DNA from: Oscillospiraceae bacterium
Lineage (GTDB): Bacteria > Bacillota > Clostridia > Oscillospirales > Acutalibacteraceae
DNA length: 64,000 nt
Reading direction: 5' to 3'
NCBI GenBank assembly: GCA_031265995.1
Contig: JAISBW010000037.1
Coordinates: forward strand, 1 to 64,000
The translations under genes were made by a program, and so were the position numbers. A model generated the notes under the pieces. The model was not told the DNA's origin. It ran no database searches and saw nothing but the letters and a program-made list of their open reading frames with translations. This document shows, piece by piece, positions 18,454 to 26,745 of this stretch (positions are counted from its first letter, which is position 1; each line of letters begins with the position of its first letter).

Positions 18454-19245
18454 ATGAAAAATTTAATGTTCAAAAGATTTGTTGCGGTCACAGTGGCAAT
18501 GTTTAGTCTATTTCATGTGGTAACGGAAGGAGTACATGATGTTAAAATTTCAATTGTTGGTGTAAGTGGTTCTGGCAAGACAGCTGTACGAAAACGTTTT
18601 TTTGATGATTTTACAGAAGAAAATGAATATGAACCTACAAAAGGCATGCATTTTGGGATTATAAAAGTTACTATGTCTAACGGTAAAATGTTGGAATTAG
18701 TGTTTCGGGATACGACTGGATTAGAGTATATATATGATATAAGTTTTTTTAGTACTTATGTTAGATTTTCTAATGTTGTACTTGTACTTGTTAATCCGAA
18801 TAATTTCGGAAGAACTCTTGAACTTATTGAAGCTGCTATTCAGGTATGTTGCCCAAATCCAGAAATGAGTTACCCGGGCGCAAAAATTTTCCTTTTATTA
18901 AATACTTTTGAGAAACCGGAAAGAGCCAAAATTCAAGAAATACGTGCAAGACTCGAAGGAATTAAAGCTAAAGAAGGAAACGAACAAATTGCAGGCATTC
19001 TCATGATCGACTCGTCAACAGGTCATGGGTACGAAGAGTTGCAATGTAAAGTTTTTGAGAAATCTTTGGAAAGTTTTGAAGAACAAAGAAGACAATCAGA
19101 AGAATTAAGAAGATTATGGCAAATAAGATTGAAAGAAATGGAAAGAAAACATCTAGATAAATCGCGTCCAAGTGCGTTTGTGTTCGATGACTCCGAAACT
19201 GAATTGTTCCAAGATGCATCTGTACCCGATGACTTTGATAATTGA
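18454..19245 (+). CDS. Secreted Ras-like small GTPase
   Basis: 263 residues from ATG 18454 (AGAGGAA upstream; an ATG at 18436 lacks a site). Residues 1-26 are a signal peptide. A Ras-fold GTPase domain follows: P-loop GVSGSGKT (36-43), switch I threonine in PTKGMHFG, DTTG (86-89) as the Walker B/G3 motif, and SSTGHGYEEL as G5. The G4 NKxD motif is replaced by NTFE (150-153), so guanine specificity may be relaxed or lost. Residues about 200-235 look like a charged coiled coil, and the tail is acidic. There is no CAAX box. Bacterial cytosolic Ras-like proteins (MglA, Era-type) lack signal peptides, so export suggests action outside the cell, possibly on a host membrane system. That role is inference. 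Confidence 0.8.
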   Translation: MKNLMFKRFVAVTVAMFSLFHVVTEGVHDVKISIVGVSGSGKTAVRKRFFDDFTEENEYEPTKGMHFGIIKVTMSNGKMLELVFRDTTGLEYIYDISFFSTYVRFSNVVLVLVNPNNFGRTLELIEAAIQVCCPNPEMSYPGAKIFLLLNTFEKPERAKIQEIRARLEGIKAKEGNEQIAGILMIDSSTGHGYEELQCKVFEKSLESFEEQRRQSEELRRLWQIRLKEMERKHLDKSRPSAFVFDDSETELFQDASVPDDFDN

Positions 19246-19387
19246 ATCTATCTACATTATTGTTCGGTGAGCTTCATATCTTGTTGCGTCGCTGAATGTA
19301 GGTCGTGTTACAAAATAGCTTATTTTTCCCACCATGAGCGGGATCAGGGATGTTGTCGGCTGATTTGGGTCGCAATTCAAAAATTCA

Positions 19388-19400
19388 CCTCGAAGCGAGG
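19388..19400 (+). promoter_or_regulatory. Hairpin covering the ribosome binding site
   Basis: CCTCG (19388-19392) pairs with CGAGG (19396-19400) around AAG, and the second arm contains the GAGGA that serves the ATG at 19406. This could limit translation of the ABC ATPase. The region 19246-19387 upstream has GC-richer blocks but no riboswitch I can name. Confidence 0.3.
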
Positions 19401-19405
19401 ATTTT

Positions 19406-20134
19406 ATGAATTTAAGTTTAATTAATGAAAAAAATGATAAAAAAAATAAATCGACACATTGCCATTGTAGCGTAAGAATTGAAGATCTTTCGGTTCGCGA
19501 AGGGACTCATTTAATTTTAAAATCAGTTTCATTTGCTGTAAATCATGGGGAAATCTTAGTACTTTTAGGTCACAATGGTTCGGGGAAAACAACAGTTTTA
19601 AAGTCTATTTTAAATCGTGTTTCTTATTGCGGGAAAATTTGTTTTTTTGATTCGCAAGGAAAGAAAATTAACAAACCGAAAATAGGGTACGTTCCGCAAA
19701 AATTGACCTTTGAAAAAAATGCACCTTTAACAGTTTTAGAATTTTTCTGTGCTAATTTGACTAATTTCCCAATATGGATAGGAAGCAACGCTAAAATTAA
19801 ATTTGATATAGAAGAGATTTTAGAAAAATTTGGTGTTGGTTATCTGTTAAACAAAACTATTGGCAGTATTTCCGGAGGCGAACTCCAACGGGTTTTGCTT
19901 GCATTTGCTTTAAAACCAGTTCCTGATATTCTAATTTTGGACGAGCCTTCTTCTGCATTAGATAGTAAAGGTGTTGATTTCTTTTATTCTTTGATTACAA
20001 ATATGAGAAATGAATTTCATATGCCTATAATTCTAGTTTCTCATGATTTTTTACATGTAAAAAAATATGCAACAAAGTATGTTCTGATGAAACGTGGTTC
20101 TGTAGTAAAAACCGATTATTTTAGTAATTTTTAG
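19406..20134 (+). CDS. ABC transporter ATP-binding protein (metal-type, orphan)
   Basis: 242 residues with Walker A GHNGSGKTT, a Q-loop in PKIGYVPQK, signature ISGGELQRVLLA, Walker B DILILDEPSSALD and H-loop VSHD. The EPSSALD and VPQK blocks recall the zinc/manganese (ZnuC/MntB) group. A short hydrophilic, histidine-containing N-terminal extension (STHCHCS) precedes the domain; it could bind metal, but that is speculative. No permease or binding-protein gene is adjacent, so partners must lie elsewhere or have been lost. A hairpin CCTTCG...CGAAGG at 20199-20217 follows without a T run. Confidence 0.85.
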   Translation: MNLSLINEKNDKKNKSTHCHCSVRIEDLSVREGTHLILKSVSFAVNHGEILVLLGHNGSGKTTVLKSILNRVSYCGKICFFDSQGKKINKPKIGYVPQKLTFEKNAPLTVLEFFCANLTNFPIWIGSNAKIKFDIEEILEKFGVGYLLNKTIGSISGGELQRVLLAFALKPVPDILILDEPSSALDSKGVDFFYSLITNMRNEFHMPIILVSHDFLHVKKYATKYVLMKRGSVVKTDYFSNF

Positions 20135-20345
20135 AATTTATATTCAAAAAGAATCTACAATTGGCACTATATTTATTGTCATAGCACAAACTATAAGTCC
20201 TTCGATCTAAGCGAAGGGCATAACTATGATCAGAACAAAATTCAAAGTTTTCTCATATTATAATAACAGACATGCTCTAAAGTCGTTTTTTAAATATTAA
20301 AATAACATAAAATATTTTTTATATTTTATTAATCCTTAAAAGGGG

Positions 20346-20407
20346 TTGACTACGCTATATATAGCGTTTATAATGGATCGTAAGCAAATAAACACCATAT
20401 ATAGCGG
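20346..20407 (+). promoter_or_regulatory. Promoter with paired NrdR-type boxes
   Basis: TTGACT (20346-20351), a 17-nt spacer and TATAAT (20369-20374). The spacer is filled by a perfect palindrome, ACGCTATATATAGCGT (20352-20367). A second, imperfect copy, ACACCATATATAGCGG, lies at 20392-20407, 40 bp downstream start to start. These match the known NrdR box pattern (ACAC-WATATAT-GTGT), and the genes downstream are a glutaredoxin and nrdD. NrdR box pairs are usually 31-32 bp apart, so the 40-bp spacing is unusual but close to four helical turns. Confidence 0.7.
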
Positions 20408-20450
20408 AAATCTTTGCGTACAAAGCATAGAACGAAAGTTTTTAAAAATT

Positions 20451-20615
20451 TAGAACCTGTATTCAAAAGGGCAAATTCCAAATTTTTGAAGAATTTTTCT
20501 TCAGTAATGATAAAAAAAGCACAATTAATACTTTACGTATTCTGAGCATTTTTGACAAAATTTTGAAAAAAATTATTGAAAATTGGGTATTTTGATCTTT
20601 TTGAATACGGGTTAT
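20451..20615 (+). repeat. R1 repeat, copy 3
   Basis: A full copy starting TAGAACCTGTATTCAAAAGG and ending TTTTTGAATACGGGTTA. It lies between the NrdR-type promoter and the glutaredoxin gene, so the nrd transcript would carry it in its 5' leader. Confidence 0.8.
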
Positions 20616-20645
20616 TAGAAGTTGAATTTAAAGGAGGCAAAATTT

Positions 20646-20888
20646 ATGAATCAAATGAATGAAAATGAATCTGAAGATTTTAATATAGTACTTTACAGCA
20701 CAGGATGCCCCAAATGTAAAGTTTTAGAGAAAAAACTCAAAGACAAAGGCATTCAATTTAAAGAAAGCAAAGACACGAATAAACTTTTGAAACGCGGATT
20801 TGCAAGGGTTCCTGTTCTTGAAGTTGAGGGAGAATTTTTAAATTTTTATGACGCTAATAATTGGATAAACCAACAAATTAATTATTAA
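20646..20888 (+). CDS. Glutaredoxin/NrdH-like redoxin
   Basis: A thioredoxin-fold protein of 80 residues with the redox motif TGCPKCK (CxxC) close to the N terminus and the cis-proline stretch RVPVLEV. The start is ATG 20646, eight bases after AAAGGAGGC, which excludes the longer frame from 20622. It lies 17 bp before nrdD. Some NrdD subclasses take electrons from a thioredoxin- or glutaredoxin-type protein instead of formate, so this is the likely reductant, but the pairing is inferred from position. Confidence 0.85.
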   Translation: MNQMNENESEDFNIVLYSTGCPKCKVLEKKLKDKGIQFKESKDTNKLLKRGFARVPVLEVEGEFLNFYDANNWINQQINY

Positions 20889-20905
20889 TTAAAAAGGATG
20901 GAATT

Positions 20906-22834
20906 ATGGAAATTAAACTTAATCTTGACGAAAAATTTTCGGAATGCCTAGAGAGGCTCAAAAATAAGTACGGCGAACATTTTGAAATAATGAATGGTTT
21001 TTCGAATTCTCATTTCAATTTTACAGACTATATAGGGAATTTTATCAAAAATAAAACAGTTGCGGATACCACGATTGACGCGAATGCAAACAGTTCGACT
21101 CATGACGTTCGGACACTACTTTCCGATATGGTAAAACCACATATGAAGTTATTATCTTTTGAAAGAATTTTTAAACACATGGCCGAAAAGTATGGTATAA
21201 AATATGCCGAGAATTGGCTGGAAGGCGAATGGAATGGTCAATTTTATCTTCATGATGCTTCATCTTCGGCTTTTATTCCATATTGCTACGCGTATGATCT
21301 TGATAAACTGGTTGAAAAAGGATTGTTTTTTATAAATAGATTTAAAACCGAGGCTCCGAGGCATTTGACAACATTTAACGACCATGTTCTTGAATTCATA
21401 AGCTGGGCTTCAAATAGAACCAGCGGAGCTGTAGGGCTGCCTAGTTATTTGGTTTATTCTTATTATTTTTGGTATAACGATGTTAAAAATAAATTTTATC
21501 TTAAAAATCCTGAATATTACCGCCGCCAATGCTTTCAAAAGTTTATTTATGATTTAAATCAGCCTTATTTGCGGGTTACCGAATGTGCGTTTTCTAATAT
21601 AAGTATAATGGATAGGAATTATCTCATTGAGCTTTTTGGCGGAAGAGAATTCCCTAATGGCGATTACGCAATTGACCACATCGACGGCATAATTGAACAT
21701 CAAAAAGTATTTATGGAAGTTGTCTCAGAAATTCGCAGCGAAACAATGATGACGTTTCCGGTTTTAACTTTTTCTCTGCTTTTCCAGAATGGAAAATTTG
21801 TCGATGAAAAATTTGCGCGTTGGTGTAATAGGCATAACATGAAATGGTTTGATAGCAATTTTTATGTCGGCAACGATGTTACCAATCTTTCGAGCTGTTG
21901 TAGATTAATTTCTGACACTTCAAAACTGAATGCTTTTATAAATTCAATCGGGGGAACTTCGCTTTCCATCGGAAGTGTTAAGGTAAATACGATAAATTTA
22001 AGGCGAATTGCGGTTGAATCCGGAGGAAATAAAGAAAAATATTTTGAAATCTTGCGGCACCGTGTAGATTTGTGCGTTAAAACTCTTGATGTTGTTCGCT
22101 CAATTATTACAAAAAACATCGAAGATAATTTGCTTCCTAATTATACTCATGGATTAATAGAACTCGACAAACAATATAATACCATTGGAATAACAGCAAT
22201 GTACGAGGCAATTTCTGAATTTGGAATGATAGAAACCGATGTTTTTGGGAATAAGTCATATTCATCAGAAGGTTTAAAGTTTGCCTTACAAATTTTAAAT
22301 TTAATAAATAAAATTAAAGATTCTTATAATTTTGATTATAGCATAAATGTAGAGGCAATTCCGGCTGAACGCGCAAACGTGGTTTTGTGCCAGAAAGATA
22401 ATGAAATGTTTAGAAATAGAGAACATTATTTTATATATTCTAATCAGTGGATTCCTCTTATGGAAAAATGTAGCTTATCTGAAAAAGTAAAGCTTGGGTC
22501 TTATCTTGATAAGGAATGCGGCGGCGGTCAAATTTCCCATATAAATTTATCCGGGGATTTTGCAAACGAAGAACAAGCCTGGGATTTGCTTAATTACATC
22601 GCTAAATCAGGAGTAATATATTTTGCCTATAACCGAAAAATTTCGGTTTGCTCCCAAGAACATGCGTTTCTTTCGGAAATTTGCCCTAAATGCGGTGAAA
22701 AGGCTGTTGATATGTATTCCAGGATTGTTGGGTTTCTTGTTCCGTTTTCTTCATATAGCAAAGAACGAAAAATAGAATTTGATAAAAGGAAATGGTTAGA
22801 TTTGAATGAAAATTCAAATGAGATTGCAAGTTAA
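20906..22834 (+). CDS. nrdD: Anaerobic ribonucleoside-triphosphate reductase (class III)
   Basis: Makes deoxyribonucleotides by glycyl-radical chemistry under anaerobic conditions. At 642 residues it resembles the shorter NrdD forms. Visible marks: ANSSTHDV near the N terminus, LHDASSSAF, active-site cysteines in NLSSCCRLISD, and the C-terminal zinc motif CSQEHAFLSEICPKCGEK followed by YSRIVGFLVP, where the glycine is the probable radical site. There is no ATP-cone domain at the N terminus, so allosteric activity control seems absent. The activase NrdG is not next to it. AAAAAGGATGG serves the ATG. The TAA stop abuts an R1 repeat. Confidence 0.93.
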   Translation: MEIKLNLDEKFSECLERLKNKYGEHFEIMNGFSNSHFNFTDYIGNFIKNKTVADTTIDANANSSTHDVRTLLSDMVKPHMKLLSFERIFKHMAEKYGIKYAENWLEGEWNGQFYLHDASSSAFIPYCYAYDLDKLVEKGLFFINRFKTEAPRHLTTFNDHVLEFISWASNRTSGAVGLPSYLVYSYYFWYNDVKNKFYLKNPEYYRRQCFQKFIYDLNQPYLRVTECAFSNISIMDRNYLIELFGGREFPNGDYAIDHIDGIIEHQKVFMEVVSEIRSETMMTFPVLTFSLLFQNGKFVDEKFARWCNRHNMKWFDSNFYVGNDVTNLSSCCRLISDTSKLNAFINSIGGTSLSIGSVKVNTINLRRIAVESGGNKEKYFEILRHRVDLCVKTLDVVRSIITKNIEDNLLPNYTHGLIELDKQYNTIGITAMYEAISEFGMIETDVFGNKSYSSEGLKFALQILNLINKIKDSYNFDYSINVEAIPAERANVVLCQKDNEMFRNREHYFIYSNQWIPLMEKCSLSEKVKLGSYLDKECGGGQISHINLSGDFANEEQAWDLLNYIAKSGVIYFAYNRKISVCSQEHAFLSEICPKCGEKAVDMYSRIVGFLVPFSSYSKERKIEFDKRKWLDLNENSNEIAS

Positions 22835-22996
22835 GAACCTGTATTCGAAATGGTAAATTTCAAATTTTCTAAGAATTTTTCTTCAGTAATGATAAAAAAG
22901 TGCAATGAATACTTTATGTATTCTGAGCACTTTTGACAAAATTTTGAAAAAATTATTGAAAATTAGGCATTTTGATCCTTTTGAATACAGGTTCTA
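22834..22996 (+). repeat. R1 repeat, copy 4
   Basis: A full copy beginning AAGAACCTGTATTCGAAATGG and ending CCTTTTGAATACAGGTTCT, fused to the nrdD stop codon. Confidence 0.8.
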
Positions 22997-22999
22997 AGA

Positions 23000-23028
23000 T
23001 TGCAAAATATTTCATTTCATGATAAAAT
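23000..23028 (+). promoter_or_regulatory. TTGCAA-type promoter for the USP operon
   Basis: TTGCAA at 23000-23005, a 17-nt spacer and TAAAAT at 23023-23028. It begins right at the edge of the R1 repeat, so the repeat insertion sits immediately upstream of the -35 box. Confidence 0.55.
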
Positions 23029-23098
23029 AAACAGAACTTGTTTTTATACATTGGCGAATTTTTGTTGCCAAGAATCTATGTAGCAGGGAGTTGTTTAC

Positions 23099-23854
23099 GT
23101 GAATGAAATTAGTGGAATTTTTAAAAAATCAAAAGATAAGTCTTCGAAAATCTTTGCTTTGAGTTTAGCTATATTTTCGGCTTGTAATAAATCTGGTGTT
23201 TGTGGTGCGAACCCTAAGTATTCTAGCCAAGAAACGACGAGACCAGACTACGCTAAAGCTGAGGATAAAAATGGAAAATGGTTAAATGATGCGGCAAAAT
23301 TAACATTGAGCGCAATTCTTGGGGCCAGCGTGCCTCTTTTATGTGGTTGTTTCAAAAGAAACCAAGAAATTCCGCAAAATTCAGATCCGAAACATTTAAT
23401 GAGGCATCCGTATATTGTTATGGATCATATTTATTCGATAGTCAATCCTTTTATTGGGTTATCAAGAGGCAGTTTTTCAGACTATCCTTACGCAAGTGAT
23501 TTTCATTCGAGTGCAACTTTTTTGTATAATTGGTGCTTAAAAGTTGAAACAATAATAATAGATATGGAAGAATCAGACGTTACTGTTTACAATGCTATTG
23601 TGCAAGATATTCGCAAGGTTTCTTTTTGCACTAGGATATTACTTGAATATGAATTTAGAAGTGATTATGTACCCCAGGAAAAATTAAGGTCGATTTTTAA
23701 TGTGATTAAAGAATTTACAGACGGTTTGAGAAAACCAAAAACAAGTTATGAAACCGAAAACTTATTAAATTTCGTTGTAATTTTGAGAGATTTTTCATTA
23801 TCAATTATTAATTCAATAAACGAATACGCTAAGGGTTCCTATGAGTTTAATTAA
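23099..23854 (+). CDS. Unknown anchored protein paired with the USP protease
   Basis: 251 residues, unrecognised. A signal-peptide-like helix (about 17-37) is followed by a polar linker, then a second helix (LTLSAILGASVPLLCGC, about 68-84) with KRN after it, and about 165 residues of mostly helical domain. GTG start with a weak GCAGGGAG site. Its TAA stop overlaps the ATG of the USP gene by one base (TAATG), so the two are probably translationally coupled and may act together, for example as an adaptor, chaperone or substrate binder. No sequence evidence decides between these. Confidence 0.75.
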   Translation: MNEISGIFKKSKDKSSKIFALSLAIFSACNKSGVCGANPKYSSQETTRPDYAKAEDKNGKWLNDAAKLTLSAILGASVPLLCGCFKRNQEIPQNSDPKHLMRHPYIVMDHIYSIVNPFIGLSRGSFSDYPYASDFHSSATFLYNWCLKVETIIIDMEESDVTVYNAIVQDIRKVSFCTRILLEYEFRSDYVPQEKLRSIFNVIKEFTDGLRKPKTSYETENLLNFVVILRDFSLSIINSINEYAKGSYEFN

Positions 23855-25710
23855 TGGAAAAAGTAATTTCAACTAAAAATAAATTAAAAAAGATTGCTGT
23901 TTATTTATTATCTATCTTAATTTTCAATTTGCTGACTTACTCGGTAACAGAAGAGCCAGGCGGAGGTTCTTTGCTGCCTGCAAATGAAAAAAAATCACCA
24001 ACACAAAAAACTAAAGCAAGAGAATTTTCGTTGCCTAAATTGGGCCTAATTTCGTTGCCCCCTTTCGTATTATTGGGGTTTTTGGTATCTTGTTTTAAAA
24101 AAAGATCTTCATACGTTGGAAGTTTACCCGAAGATGCTGCAGTTTCGTCTGAAGATATTAAAAATTTGCTTGGTTTTATAAATGAAACTTTATTAAAAAC
24201 TAAAAGTAGAGGAATAAAAAACGCTGGATTAAGTTGTTATATAAACGCATGTATTCAAATTCTTCTTCAAGATGAAGGTGTGCGAAAGGAAATTTCAAAA
24301 TATAATGGTAATTTAGAATCTTTGAAAACATTAAGAAACGTATTTCTTAATATTTTATCCGAAAAAACAGAATGTTATCAATTGAACGATAGAGAACTTA
24401 AAAATTTTGGATATAAAAACAAAGAAGACGACGTTCGGGAAATTGCTCAATTCTTTTTGGGTTGTCTTTTTGAAGATTTAGAAGCACACTGCGGTCTCAT
24501 TACTTCCATTAGTTTTGATGGAGATTCAGATCTGTTTTCTATGTTAGAGAAAACTATTTTTAATACCGAAATTGAAGGATTCCAAAAAAAATCAGAAGAA
24601 CTTATCGAAGATAAAAAATTGGAGTCATTTGAACGTGAAGCAGCTATTAATTTTTTGTCTAATCTCTTTCATAATTCTCAAGAAGAAAAATTTACTTTTG
24701 ATTGCAATTCGGAGAATAGAGTCAAATTGGATGAAGCTTTAGCTTCTTTTGAAGTTGTAAAACGGGCTTGTTGTGGTTTCCCGGACTCGGTTTTGAATGA
24801 AATAATTGAAGTGAACAAGAAAAAAATTGAAGATGATATAAAAATAGTTTCATCTGCTTTGGAAAATAAATTATTCCCGCGTGAATATACTGCAAATACA
24901 TATGAAGTAGAGTCTAGTAATAATATGGGATTATTATATGATTATGCCTTTGAAATAGGAATTTTAGATTCTGAATCGCGTGGTGCGGCACAGCGTACCG
25001 AACGAATTAAAAATTTAAAAAAAGCCGGAAAAATTAAATATTGTGAAGATTTAGGAATAGATATTAGAAAAAAATCAAAAGAAGAATTAGAAATAATTGA
25101 GCAAATAATTTATCGTTTTTGGCCACCGCAAGATTGGTTTGAAATTGATGAAGAGGGTCTCCCTATAAAAGATAGAGCTAAATTACTACTGTTTAAGTTA
25201 TACTCTTCAAATTATTCCTTGAATTTTGTTAAAAAACCATTTCCTTCTATTGAAGCTTTTTGTTTTGCGCTAGATAAAGGAATATTGCCAGAAAAACTAA
25301 AAAAAAGCAAGGAATATTGCGAGATAGTTACTCTTAAAAAAGGAGGTCCGCAAAAATACTCAAAAACTATTAATTTAAGTTCTTGTAACTCTTTTTTATT
25401 GGGATTAGAAAGATTTTTAGAAATTAGTCGTGGTAATTTTTCTTTTAATAAAACAAAAATTAAAATACCGCCAATTATATACTTAAAAGAAGTCGGTTAC
25501 AAAATTGATAGTTCTGTAACAGATGGATATGTGTTGATTTCTGTGGTTATTTGTATTCCGGGAAAAGTGGGGCATTTTATAACCTTTTCAAAACGCCAGG
25601 ATGGTTGGTGGTGTTTTAATGATGAGGAAGTTTCTAAAGTTAGGTGGGAAGATGTTAAAAAAATTGCGGAAACAAATGGGGTACTTTTTCTTTATCAAGG
25701 AAGACCTTAA
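23854..25710 (+). CDS. USP-type (peptidase C19) deubiquitinase, membrane-anchored
   Basis: 618 residues. Helix 1 (about 13-30) is signal-peptide-like. A P/K-rich linker, a second helix (about 66-80) and FKKR follow. Then comes a ubiquitin-specific-protease domain. The Cys box at about 119-140 reads RGIKNAGLSCYINACIQ, with Cys128 as the nucleophile and the Asn just before, as in GLxNxGNTCYxNS. A long charged insert follows. The C-terminal part has IPPIIYLKE (the LPxxLxxxLKRF position), DGYVLISVVI, GHFITFSK with His574, and WWCFNDEEVSKV with Asn589/Asp590 as third catalytic residue. These elements are in canonical order. USPs cleave ubiquitin from proteins in eukaryotes and are rare in bacteria, where they are host-directed effectors. 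Delivery to a host is inference. Confidence 0.85.
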   Translation: MEKVISTKNKLKKIAVYLLSILIFNLLTYSVTEEPGGGSLLPANEKKSPTQKTKAREFSLPKLGLISLPPFVLLGFLVSCFKKRSSYVGSLPEDAAVSSEDIKNLLGFINETLLKTKSRGIKNAGLSCYINACIQILLQDEGVRKEISKYNGNLESLKTLRNVFLNILSEKTECYQLNDRELKNFGYKNKEDDVREIAQFFLGCLFEDLEAHCGLITSISFDGDSDLFSMLEKTIFNTEIEGFQKKSEELIEDKKLESFEREAAINFLSNLFHNSQEEKFTFDCNSENRVKLDEALASFEVVKRACCGFPDSVLNEIIEVNKKKIEDDIKIVSSALENKLFPREYTANTYEVESSNNMGLLYDYAFEIGILDSESRGAAQRTERIKNLKKAGKIKYCEDLGIDIRKKSKEELEIIEQIIYRFWPPQDWFEIDEEGLPIKDRAKLLLFKLYSSNYSLNFVKKPFPSIEAFCFALDKGILPEKLKKSKEYCEIVTLKKGGPQKYSKTINLSSCNSFLLGLERFLEISRGNFSFNKTKIKIPPIIYLKEVGYKIDSSVTDGYVLISVVICIPGKVGHFITFSKRQDGWWCFNDEEVSKVRWEDVKKIAETNGVLFLYQGRP

Positions 25711-25827
25711 GATTTATTTCTTTACGTTAGAATTAAGAATTTATATTTAAATTTTATTATAAGAAGGTTTATTATATATAAAAATCAGAGAAATAAAATA
25801 AATAATATTAAAAATTATGCTTGCTTT

Positions 25828-26646
25828 ATGTTATTTTTTTTTGTTTTGTGTATTTTTTTATCTTCATTTTTGCAAAACAGGCATATTATTAATCCTATTA
25901 AAAAGAAAATTGATAAAGAAAAATTCTTGGTAACTTCAAATGGTTCCACAACTATGTCTCCTCTTTTAGAAATGTTAAGCGAAGAATTTTCCAAGATCAA
26001 TCCTAGTTTCTCTTATCAAAAAAGTGAAACAGGCTCGGCTGCTGCCGTCACTTCAGTAATTCAAGGCGTGTCAGATCTAGGCGATATGTCTAGAAAACTT
26101 AAAAACGAAGAAATTTCAGAAAATATTGTCCAAAAAACATTAGCACTCGATGGGATAGCAATTATAGTCAATAATTCTAATCCTATTATAAATTTAGAAA
26201 GCAAAGAAATAAAGGAAATTTTTGAAGGAAAAGTAAAAAATTGGTCTGAAATTTATCCTAATTTTAATTCAAAAATTTCTGTAGTAGGTAGAGAAGATGC
26301 TTCCGGTACACGAGAAGAATTTGAAAATAAACTTAATGTTTTTGATCCGAATTATCATATTATTTTAAATGAGTCAGGCGATATCTCAGCAAAAGTTAGC
26401 AATTGCGAAAGTGCTATAGGCTATGTTTCGATCGCTTCTGTTTCTGGTAATGTTCATAAAATAAAAGTTGATGGAATAGTTTGTAGTTACGAAAATATTA
26501 AAAACGGGACATATCCCATAAATCGCCCATTTTTGCAAATCTATAAAAAAAAATTAAAAAATGAAGCGATTGAAAAATGGTTTAAATTTTTAGAAACAAA
26601 AAATGCTGAAAAAATTATAGATTCTTATTTTAACAGAAATAACTAA
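25828..26646 (+). CDS. Phosphate-binding protein (PstS family, orphan)
   Basis: 272 residues. A short N-terminal hydrophobic helix (1-15) is followed by a type II periplasmic-binding fold with SNGSTTMSPLLEMLSEEF, SETGSAAAVTSVIQGVSDLGDMSR and GREDASGTREEF, the oxyanion-binding blocks of PstS. There is no canonical lipobox: cysteine 8 is inside the helix. It may be membrane-tethered by an uncleaved helix. pstC, pstA and pstB do not follow. The start is uncertain, since no strong ribosome binding site is visible. Phosphate capture is the family role. Confidence 0.85.
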   Translation: MLFFFVLCIFLSSFLQNRHIINPIKKKIDKEKFLVTSNGSTTMSPLLEMLSEEFSKINPSFSYQKSETGSAAAVTSVIQGVSDLGDMSRKLKNEEISENIVQKTLALDGIAIIVNNSNPIINLESKEIKEIFEGKVKNWSEIYPNFNSKISVVGREDASGTREEFENKLNVFDPNYHIILNESGDISAKVSNCESAIGYVSIASVSGNVHKIKVDGIVCSYENIKNGTYPINRPFLQIYKKKLKNEAIEKWFKFLETKNAEKIIDSYFNRNN

Positions 26647-26745
26647 CTTATATCACGTTGATTTATTGTAGAGTATAAACGATTAATGTTATTAAATTGG
26701 GTGATGAGAGAATATGTTCTACAATAAGTCAAATTGCTATAACGA

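Noticed and set aside
19246..19405. Metal-responsive riboswitch before the ABC ATPase
   Set aside because: Apart from the small hairpin over the ribosome binding site, no recognised riboswitch motif could be identified.
23854..25710. Papain-like or transglutaminase protease instead of USP
   Set aside because: The Cys box with preceding Asn and Gly, the LPxxLxxLK-like strand and the GHF...W.xFND order fit USP specifically.
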